This document shows positions 5,154 to 10,583 of a stretch of 10,583 nucleotides of DNA, in pieces. Each line of letters starts with the position of its first letter. Within the stretch, counting starts at the first letter, position 1. Position numbers and translations under genes: made by a program. The notes under the pieces are model-generated. The model saw only the letters and a program-made list of their open reading frames with translations. It did not search any database and was not told the origin of the DNA. This stretch comes from RGIG4079 sp045576735 (GTDB lineage: Bacteria > Bacteroidota > Bacteroidia > Bacteroidales > Muribaculaceae). Location: assembly GCA_045576735.1 (NCBI GenBank), contig JAZNGZ010000028.1, forward strand, positions 1 through 10,583. The letters are read 5' to 3'.

Positions 5154-6644
5154 TTACAACATCTTCCTCAATTCATTTAATGCACTTTGTATTTCATTCT
5201 CCAATTGCGTGATGCGTCCCATTATCACCTCAGGGGCGTCATAGACTACCACTTCGCGCTCGATTTCTTTGTATTTGTTCATTGAGAGGTCGTAACCTTT
5301 CTCTCTAATTTCATCGACCGGAACAAGGAATGATTGCTCTTTGCGAGTGCGTTCACTCTCTGCATTAAGGTTGTGAAAACGAGCAATAACGTCGGGGATA
5401 TCGTTATCTGCTACTTCGTTACGCTTTTGGTCGAGAGAGTAACCATCTGCTTTCATGTCGTAAAACCACACTTTGTCGGTGCCTCCGGCATTGGTTTTGG
5501 TAAAGATGAGTATTGCAGTAGATACGCCCGAGTAGGGTTGGAACACGCCCGACGGCATTGAGATGACCGCTTCAAGGCAATGTTTGTCAATAATTTCTTT
5601 GCGTATAGATTTGTGACCTGTGCTGTTGCCAAATAATACTCCGTCGGGGACAATGCTTGCACATCGTCCGCCGGTCTGTAGCATGCGCACAAACAAGGCA
5701 AGGAACAACAATTCGGTTTTCTTTGTCTTGGTGATAGCCAGGAGCGACTTGCTCACGGCGTCGTTGTCGAGACTGCCGGTGAAGGGGGGATTGGCAAGGC
5801 AAAGGGTATATCGATTTTCATCGGTGTTGTCGGTTGAAAGGCTGTCGAGATAAGCGATGTCGGGATTATCCACACCGTGAAGCATCAAGTTCATTGCACC
5901 TATGCGCAGCATTGTGGCATCGGTGTCAAAGCCATGAAGCATGCCACTTTTATAGTGTTCGGCATTCTCTTTCTTGAGTAGTTCGCTCTTATAATGTTGT
6001 TGTATATATTTTGCGCTTTCCACAATAAACCCAGCCGATCCCATTGCCGGGTCGCAAATGGTGTCCTTTAAAGATGGTTGCATCAACTCCACCATCATGC
6101 GAATGATGTGTCGGGGGGTGCGGAACTGTCCATTGTTTCCACTCGCAGCCATTTTGCCCAATACATATTCATATACATCGCCCATGGTGTCGCGGTTGTT
6201 CATGTCAAGGTCGTTAATGCCTTCGACAATCTTGGTCAATGTGCGCGGACTTTGAATCAAGAAAGTGGCGTTTGCCATAAAACGGCTATAAGCACTCTCT
6301 TTCCCTTCTCCAAGGTTCTTGATGAAAACAAACACATCGCGGCTGATGATTTGATACATCTTTTCGGCCTCCTTGTTGCGAAATACGTTCCAACGAAGGT
6401 CCTCGTAAGGCACATCTTTGTCGTTTTCGGGGTTATGCCACATTCCGCTTTTAAATGTGGGGTCTTTAACCGTGGTGCCCCACGCGTTGGCGTTGGCTTC
6501 CTTGGTGCGTTGAGCGTCGTCGAGCATCTTCATAAAGAAGAGGTAGGTCATTTGTTCAAGGATAGTTATAGAGTTGGTGATGCCCCCTGTCCAGAAGGTG
6601 TCCCATATTGAGTCAATACGATTCTTTATTTCGCCTGTAATCAT
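5154..6644 (-). CDS. hsdM: Type I restriction-modification DNA methyltransferase HsdM
   Basis: Adenine-N6 methyltransferase subunit of a type I system, which methylates the HsdS target using S-adenosylmethionine. The 496 residues comprise an N-terminal HsdM_N helical domain (about 5-140, beginning IKNRIDSIWDTFW) and an N6_Mtase domain. Visible motifs are GQFRTPRHI (172-180), the AdoMet-binding motif I DPAMGSAGF (198-206), HGFDTD (237-242) and the catalytic motif IV NPPF (285-288). The C-terminal part (about 440-496) is helical and should contact HsdS. Length and motifs are complete, so it should be active. It is the first gene of the leftward operon, divergent from the phosphatase gene with 130 bp between them. 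By eye its base composition is closer to the right-hand genes than to the A/T-rich genes that follow it. No hsdR is found next to it. Confidence 0.97.
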   Translation of the reverse strand: MITGEIKNRIDSIWDTFWTGGITNSITILEQMTYLFFMKMLDDAQRTKEANANAWGTTVKDPTFKSGMWHNPENDKDVPYEDLRWNVFRNKEAEKMYQIISRDVFVFIKNLGEGKESAYSRFMANATFLIQSPRTLTKIVEGINDLDMNNRDTMGDVYEYVLGKMAASGNNGQFRTPRHIIRMMVELMQPSLKDTICDPAMGSAGFIVESAKYIQQHYKSELLKKENAEHYKSGMLHGFDTDATMLRIGAMNLMLHGVDNPDIAYLDSLSTDNTDENRYTLCLANPPFTGSLDNDAVSKSLLAITKTKKTELLFLALFVRMLQTGGRCASIVPDGVLFGNSTGHKSIRKEIIDKHCLEAVISMPSGVFQPYSGVSTAILIFTKTNAGGTDKVWFYDMKADGYSLDQKRNEVADNDIPDVIARFHNLNAESERTRKEQSFLVPVDEIREKGYDLSMNKYKEIEREVVVYDAPEVIMGRITQLENEIQSALNELRKML

Positions 6645-6668
6645 AACACTATAAATTCAAAAATTACG

Positions 6669-6700
6669 TAAATATACAAATTATAATTGAAAAAAAGAAT
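6669..6700 (-). promoter_or_regulatory. Possible hsdM promoter
   Basis: In the A/T-rich divergent gap the minus strand reads TATATTTA (6676-6669), one mismatch from TAnnTTTG, 24 nt before the hsdM ATG. The region about 20 nt further upstream (near 6697-6700) is T-rich but has no exact TTTG. The placement suits a short leader, but the match is weak. Confidence 0.3.
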
Positions 6701-6716
6701 GAAATGGAATAATTAC

Positions 6717-6747
6717 TGTTTTTGTGACGATAAAATGACTAACTTTG
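6717..6747 (+). promoter_or_regulatory. Promoter of the phosphatase gene
   Basis: TAACTTTG at 6740-6747 is an exact Bacteroidetes -7 box, 27 nt before the ATG at 6775. The -33 box is less clear: TGTT at 6717-6720 has a 19-nt spacer, and TTTG at 6721-6724 has only 15 nt. The predicted start is near 6754, giving a leader of about 20 nt. It lies back to back with the hsdM promoter region. Confidence 0.55.
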
Positions 6748-6774
6748 TAATAAACTAAAAAACGATATACATCA

Positions 6775-7299
6775 ATGAAGAATATAGAAACGATTGAGGC
6801 GATAAGTCGCTTGAAGGGGAAGGAGAAGGTGAGAGTGTTGTTTGTGTGCTTGGGCAATATATGTAGGTCGCCGGCGGCCGATGGCATTATGCAGGCTGTT
6901 GTGGCTGAGCATGGTGATGAGGCGCGCTGGGAGATTGACTCGGCCGGAACGGGTGGTTATCATGTGGGCGATTTGCCCGATAATCGTATGCGCATTCATG
7001 CTCGCCGTCGTGGATATGAGCTAAATCATATATGTCGCCAGGTGCGCTACTCCGATTTTGATGATTTTGACCTTATTATCCCAATGGACGCAAATAATGA
7101 GATGAATCTCAAAAGATTGTCGCCATCGCTTGAAAATGAGGCAAAAATTGTGCCTATGGCAAAATTTATTGATATGGCTCTACGTTATGATTATATACCC
7201 GACCCTTATTATGAGGGTGCCGAGGGGTTTGAATTGGTGCTCAACCTGTTGGAAAATGGTTGCGCCAATTTGTATGATGTAGTAATTAAGAATTTATAA
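6775..7299 (+). CDS. Low-molecular-weight protein tyrosine phosphatase
   Basis: Cytoplasmic phosphatase of the LMW-PTP/arsenate reductase-like family, 174 residues. The P-loop CLGNICRS (25-32) gives the CX5R signature, with C25 as nucleophile and R31 binding phosphate, and the general acid is D143 in the DPYY motif (143-146). SAGTGGYHVGD (56-66) and IIPMDANN (101-108) match the other conserved segments. It has about 17 extra residues before the usual VRVLFVCLGNICRSP start, but the ATG at 6775 is the only suitable start in front of the P-loop and lies properly behind the promoter. Family members dephosphorylate tyrosine kinases of capsule export or small molecules; nothing here shows the substrate. 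The next gene starts 65 nt after its stop and may be partly co-transcribed. It is probably a resident gene rather than part of the hsd locus. Confidence 0.92.
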   Translation: MKNIETIEAISRLKGKEKVRVLFVCLGNICRSPAADGIMQAVVAEHGDEARWEIDSAGTGGYHVGDLPDNRMRIHARRRGYELNHICRQVRYSDFDDFDLIIPMDANNEMNLKRLSPSLENEAKIVPMAKFIDMALRYDYIPDPYYEGAEGFELVLNLLENGCANLYDVVIKNL

Positions 7300-7324
7300 T
7301 TAAAATTGATTTGGGATAACTTTC
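7293..7324 (+). promoter_or_regulatory. Possible promoter of the hexosaminidase gene
   Basis: TTTA at 7293-7296 and TAACTTTC at 7317-7324 are spaced by 20 nt. Each box differs from the Bacteroidetes consensus only in its last base. The -33 part overlaps the end of the phosphatase gene. The leader would contain the 7-bp tandem repeat. Confidence 0.35.
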
Positions 7325-7330
7325 AATTTT

Positions 7331-7357
7331 CAACTCTCAACTCTCAACTCTCAACTT
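7331..7357 (+). repeat. CAACTCT tandem repeat
   Basis: Three perfect copies of the heptamer CAACTCT (7331-7351) are followed by a partial fourth (CAACTT, 7352-7357). A related but imperfect TTTCAATTTT precedes them. The array ends 7 nt before the ATG at 7365, so it lies in the presumed leader of the hexosaminidase mRNA. Its copy number could vary by slippage. The repeat is outside the coding region, so frame would not be affected. Confidence 0.8.
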
Positions 7358-7364
7358 GTATCAT

Positions 7365-9587
7365 ATGCGTAAATTTCTCTCTTTAATAATGCTTGCTATG
7401 GCTTTTATTGCAACGGCCAAAACCACTGTAGTGTGGGAGAATATGGGCAACGACAAAGATGCAAAGGGTAATGCCTATTATGTGCAACGTTTCACTGTGA
7501 AAGGTGATATAGCAAAAATTGACCGCCTTTGTTTCAACCAATTTGCCCGACAGATGACTCCACTCAATGCCGCAAACAAGGTGGTGGAGATTGTGCCGGG
7601 ATATTATTATATCACCAGTCCCGAATTTGGCACTGCTGCCGATAGTGTGGTGATAGATATTCGAGTGAAGGGCACTATGGCAGCTATATGTTATGCTCCC
7701 GATGGGGTGCATGTGGTGACTAAAGAGGGCCTCACTGCCGGGGTGAAATATTCTCGCAAGTCGATTATCGACCGTCCTGAGCAATGGAGTGTTGAGGGGC
7801 GTGACAAAATGCCTTATGGTGATGTGATATATCGTTTCAACGAGTCGCTTGTGTGTAACGATTCGATAGGAATTTATGATGTGATACCTTCGTTTAAAAA
7901 GGTTACGTTGCTTGGTGGCGAATATAAGGGCAATGGCGAGGTAACTACTCGCCCGGTGTCGCACGAAAATCCTGAGTTTTACCGCATATCAATCACTACT
8001 GACAGTGTGGTGGTGGAATATGCGTCGGAGCAAGCTTTGAAGATCGCCAATAGGGTGCTTTCGACTCACAATTATATCCCTGTGGAGGGTGCGGTGTTGC
8101 CATGCGTGGTGATAGAGGATTATCCCGACCTTCCTTATCGTGCTGTGATGATTGACATAGCTCGCAATTTCCAACGTGTGGCCGACCTCCAGACGGTGGT
8201 GCAAATCCTTGCTCGATACCGCTTGAATACGTTGCATTTCCACTTTAGCGATGATGAGGCTTGGCGATTGGAAATTCCCGGATTGCCCGAGTTGACCAAT
8301 GTGGGCTCTCGCCGTGGTTACACTCTTGATGAACATAACCACATGGTGCAGATTTTTGCCGGAAACGGCGACCCCAACACCACTGAAGGCACAGCCAATG
8401 GTTATATCACTCGTGGCGAGTTTATAGAGTTTCTTCGCTATTGCGATGAGATGGGCATCACGGTGATTCCCGAAATAGAGTCGCCCGGGCATGCTCGTGC
8501 CGCTATCAAATCGATGGAAGCGCGTTATCGCAACACCGGCGATGCGTCATATCGATTAATCGAAGATGGCGATACTTCGCGATATACCTCGGCTCAGGCA
8601 TTTCACGACAATGTGATGAATCCGGCGTTGCCCGGTCCATATAAATTTATGGAGAAGGTGATTGATGAGATTGCATTGATGTATAAAGAAGCGGGAGTGC
8701 CGTTGACCGCTATCCACATTGGTGGCGACGAAGTGCCTCGTGGAGCATGGAACGGTGCGCCATCGGCGTTGGCTCTAATCAAGAATGAAAATCTTGGAGG
8801 CGAAAAGGGATTGCATGCCTATTTCGTGAAAAAATTGGCAGCTATGCTCTCGCAACGTGGCATAAAGATGCATGGTTGGCAAGAGATTGCAGTGGGGCAT
8901 ACCGATGAGTATAATGCCGAAATAGTCCCGGTGGTGGGCGGTGTAAACTGTTGGAGTACATTGCCTTCACATGGACATGGAGGGGTGACACGCGAGGCGG
9001 TAAATGCCGGTTATCCCATTATATTGAGTAATGTGAACCATTTCTATCTCGATATGACCTATAATTATCACCCACTTGAAAAGGGGTTGAACTGGGGTGG
9101 GACGGTTGACGAGTTTAACTCACTTGCCGGTTATCCTGCCGAGTTGTGTCCCACCGATTCCTCTACTCGAGGCAGAATAATAGGTGTGAGCGGGCATGTA
9201 TTTGCCGAAACAATGCGTTCGTTCCCTCAATTGCAATCGTTCTTATTGCCAAAGATGTTTGGTCTTGCCGAGCGCGCGTGGAACAACAAACCCACATATA
9301 CGACTGCGCAATTTAATAATATAATCGGAAATAAGGAATTGCCCCGATTGACAGTGCGAGGTTGGTCATTCCACCTCCGTCAGCCCGGCGTGATAGTAGA
9401 GGAGGGTATGGTGAAGATGAACTCCCCATATAGCGGAGCTGTGATACGTTACACCCTTGATGGTTCAGAACCAACAATGAAATCACCCGTCTATACCGAG
9501 CCCTTTGCCTCAGATGCAACGCAAATTCGCGCGCGCCTCTATTATCTTGGTCAAGAAAGTCTCTCGACAATTTATTTCGTGAAATAG
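7365..9587 (+). CDS. Secreted GH20 beta-N-acetylhexosaminidase
   Basis: Exo-glycosidase that removes terminal N-acetylhexosamine from glycans such as mucin or N-glycans, using the substrate acetamido group as nucleophile. I take the ATG at 7365 rather than the in-frame TTG at 7356, because MRKFLSLIMLAMAFIATA is then a complete signal peptide, probably cleaved before KTT. There is no lipobox cysteine. This gives 740 residues. An N-terminal beta-rich module (about 20-135) comes first, then the GH20b domain (about 135-255). The GH20 catalytic barrel (about 256-640) has HFHFSDDEAWRLEIPG, the catalytic D455-E456 pair in HIGGDEV (451-457), HGWQE (503-507) and NHFYLDMTYN. A C-terminal chitobiase-like module contains YTLDGSEPT (696-704). 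The length and order agree with Bacteroidetes hexosaminidases such as the Porphyromonas NahA type. It is probably periplasmic or outer-surface. There is no susC/susD partner in view. Confidence 0.93.
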   Translation: MRKFLSLIMLAMAFIATAKTTVVWENMGNDKDAKGNAYYVQRFTVKGDIAKIDRLCFNQFARQMTPLNAANKVVEIVPGYYYITSPEFGTAADSVVIDIRVKGTMAAICYAPDGVHVVTKEGLTAGVKYSRKSIIDRPEQWSVEGRDKMPYGDVIYRFNESLVCNDSIGIYDVIPSFKKVTLLGGEYKGNGEVTTRPVSHENPEFYRISITTDSVVVEYASEQALKIANRVLSTHNYIPVEGAVLPCVVIEDYPDLPYRAVMIDIARNFQRVADLQTVVQILARYRLNTLHFHFSDDEAWRLEIPGLPELTNVGSRRGYTLDEHNHMVQIFAGNGDPNTTEGTANGYITRGEFIEFLRYCDEMGITVIPEIESPGHARAAIKSMEARYRNTGDASYRLIEDGDTSRYTSAQAFHDNVMNPALPGPYKFMEKVIDEIALMYKEAGVPLTAIHIGGDEVPRGAWNGAPSALALIKNENLGGEKGLHAYFVKKLAAMLSQRGIKMHGWQEIAVGHTDEYNAEIVPVVGGVNCWSTLPSHGHGGVTREAVNAGYPIILSNVNHFYLDMTYNYHPLEKGLNWGGTVDEFNSLAGYPAELCPTDSSTRGRIIGVSGHVFAETMRSFPQLQSFLLPKMFGLAERAWNNKPTYTTAQFNNIIGNKELPRLTVRGWSFHLRQPGVIVEEGMVKMNSPYSGAVIRYTLDGSEPTMKSPVYTEPFASDATQIRARLYYLGQESLSTIYFVK

Positions 9588-9636
9588 AGGAATAGATACA
9601 TAGTATATTCAGCGCCATTGGTTTTGTCATGAAATC

Positions 9637-9652
9637 AATGTCGTTTGACATT
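9637..9652. terminator. Possible terminator after the hexosaminidase gene
   Basis: AATGTC (9637-9642) pairs with GACATT (9647-9652) around GTTT, 50 nt after the stop at 9587. Flanking GTTTT and AAAAC could extend it imperfectly. The stem is short and no T tract follows, so the call is weak. Confidence 0.3.
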
Positions 9653-9712
9653 AAAACGGCTGCAATCGACATAGTTTAGATTAGCGATGATGATTGAAGG
9701 CGTATTTGTTGA

Positions 9713-9720
9713 TAAATTTG
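9713..9720 (+). promoter_or_regulatory. -7 box for the 9758 gene
   Basis: TAAATTTG is an exact match to TAnnTTTG, 37 nt before the ATG at 9758. No clear TTTG lies at the expected distance upstream (ATTG at 9693-9696 has a 16-nt spacer). The leader is A-rich, as is usual in Bacteroidetes. Confidence 0.45.
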
Positions 9721-9757
9721 TAGTGTAAATAATTAACAAACTAAAAAAATAAAGACA

Positions 9758-10396
9758 ATGAAAACAAGAACATCAACAACATCAATGAGAAAAAGATTTT
9801 TTATTGCATTAATGGCAGTCAGCGCATTGTTTAGCGCAGTATCGGTAAATGCACAGTCAACACGCCAGTATCATGATGCCGAAGCTTACAACCTCAAAGG
9901 TCACGTGAAAGAATGTATAAAGAATAGTGATGATACAATTACATTTAATCAAGACGGCTCAATTGCGCATCCTAAACTTAAAGATATAGAGCGAGATAAA
10001 GATGGAAAATTAGTGCATTATTCATATATATATTCCGAGCCTGATGATAGTGATTCAAGTTCAGCTACTTGTTACAATAATTTTAAGTGGGAAAACAATC
10101 AAGTAAAAGAATCGGAGAGCTATGTTAGTCTTGACAAAGACGATTTTTTGAGTTGGTATGTCTCTGCTAAGCCGGAATATGAAAAGGGTGAATTGGTACG
10201 CGATAGAGTATTGGATTTTATCGGAGAATGGATGTGTGATTATATAAATCTCGAGTATGACAGTCACGGAAACTGGGTGAAGCGAGTAGCTATATTAAGC
10301 AAGAGCTTTTCATGTGGAGATGAAGTAGACGCCGAAGATGAATATGTTTATCATAGTTATTCAATCGAAACGCGTCAAATTACATATTACGAGTAA
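9758..10396 (+). CDS. Secreted YD-repeat-like protein of unknown function
   Basis: A 212-residue exported protein. From M10 it has a clear signal peptide (MRKRFFIALMAVSALFSAVS, ending VNAQS, cleavage likely after A32). An alternative start at 9785 would remove the first nine residues and give a more standard signal. I prefer the upstream ATG because the A-rich leader lies directly before it, but the choice is open. The mature part resembles the small Bacteroidetes exported proteins with YD/RHS-like strands: YNLKGHVKECI (44-54), INLEYDSHGNWVKRV near the end and a closing ETRQITYY. Spaced aromatic residues and DG/HGN turns suggest a beta-rich fold. It contains a few cysteines (C53, C105, C180, C206 region) and no enzyme motif. 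It has its own promoter-like box and is followed by a hairpin, so it is probably a single-gene unit. Function unknown. Confidence 0.75.
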   Translation: MKTRTSTTSMRKRFFIALMAVSALFSAVSVNAQSTRQYHDAEAYNLKGHVKECIKNSDDTITFNQDGSIAHPKLKDIERDKDGKLVHYSYIYSEPDDSDSSSATCYNNFKWENNQVKESESYVSLDKDDFLSWYVSAKPEYEKGELVRDRVLDFIGEWMCDYINLEYDSHGNWVKRVAILSKSFSCGDEVDAEDEYVYHSYSIETRQITYYE

Positions 10397-10443
10397 TCAC
10401 AAAAACGGTTCATAATAAAATAAGTAGTAGATATATTAAATAA

Positions 10444-10479
10444 AATGAGGGTGTGTCAAAAATCAGTCACACCCTCATT
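10444..10479. terminator. Hairpin after the 9758 gene
   Basis: AATGAGGGTGTG (10444-10455) pairs perfectly with CACACCCTCATT (10468-10479) around a 12-nt loop, 48 nt after the stop codon. A short T run follows on the plus strand (GTTTC), and the minus strand is followed by TTATTTAATA, so it may stop transcription from both sides. Confidence 0.6.
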
Positions 10480-10486
10480 GTTTCAT

Positions 10487-10529
10487 AAAAAAAACGACAA
10501 AGCCCTGACTTTCTCAAGCTAGGGCTTTG
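10487..10529 (-). terminator. Intrinsic terminator for a leftward gene outside the window
   Basis: CAAAGCCCT (10498-10506) pairs with AGGGCTTTG (10521-10529). Read on the minus strand, the stem is followed after 3 nt by eight T (plus-strand A8, 10487-10494), the classical intrinsic terminator form. It implies a minus-strand gene ending to the right. In one minus frame about 22 codons are open from the window edge to a TGA at 10516-10514, but this is too short to call a gene. Further inverted repeats follow: CCTAAAG (10536-10542) with CTTTAGG (10552-10558), and TTTAGGT (10553-10559) with ACCTAAA (10562-10568). Confidence 0.6.
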
Positions 10530-10583
10530 CTATGTCCTAAAGTTTTTGTATCTTTAGGTAAACCTAAATAAATATGACAAAGG

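Noticed and set aside
6078..6611. Plus-strand open frame of 177 codons inside hsdM.
   Set aside because: It is fully antisense to a gene with all HsdM motifs and has no recognisable domain; it is a shadow of hsdM codon usage.
7356..7364. TTG start for the hexosaminidase.
   Set aside because: The ATG three codons later gives a standard signal peptide, and the TTG lies inside the tandem repeat.
7383..8492. Two long minus-strand open frames (193 and 167 codons) opposite the hexosaminidase gene.
   Set aside because: They are antisense to a clear GH20 gene and rich in H, I and S, as expected from reverse-complemented codons, with no promoter or motif.

Overview
The window looks like a Bacteroidales chromosome (gut Bacteroides/Prevotella/Muribaculaceae type; I cannot fix the family). 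The signs are promoters of the Bacteroidetes form TTTG-N19-22-TAnnTTTG, start codons preceded by A/T-rich sequence rather than a Shine-Dalgarno motif, a secreted GH20 hexosaminidase of the Bacteroidetes type, and a secreted YD-repeat-like protein.

Left two thirds (159-6644, all minus strand, read from right to left): a type I restriction-modification locus carrying extra genes. Order of transcription is hsdM (methyltransferase), a gene for an AlbA_2/histidine-kinase-like ATPase protein starting 1 nt after hsdM, a 220-bp non-coding gap, a membrane-anchored coiled-coil protein broken by an in-frame TAA, a second small membrane/coiled-coil protein, hsdS (specificity subunit) and a PIN-like nuclease gene. 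Apart from the 220-bp gap the genes are 1-9 nt apart, so they probably form one or two transcription units. No hsdR lies in the window. The 220-bp gap holds two near-identical 26-bp direct repeats rich in TGTGA, a weak promoter candidate and two near-identical hairpins next to the small gene's ATG. The part from the ATPase gene to the small genes looks by eye more A/T-rich than hsdM and the right-hand genes, as if it were an accessory cassette placed between hsdM and hsdS.

Left edge (1-158): a good rightward promoter match followed by a perfect 34-bp palindrome, convergent with the end of the nuclease gene.

Right third (6775-10396, plus strand): a low-molecular-weight protein tyrosine phosphatase divergent from hsdM, a secreted GH20 beta-N-acetylhexosaminidase preceded by a 7-bp tandem repeat, and a secreted protein of unknown function. 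They look like ordinary resident genes. The right edge (10397-10583) holds two hairpins, one a good terminator for a leftward gene outside the window.

How it may work together: HsdM and HsdS would methylate a bipartite site. The ATPase/wHTH protein, the membrane proteins and the PIN nuclease are candidates for regulation of the system or a second defence layer. That role is inference from position and domains only.
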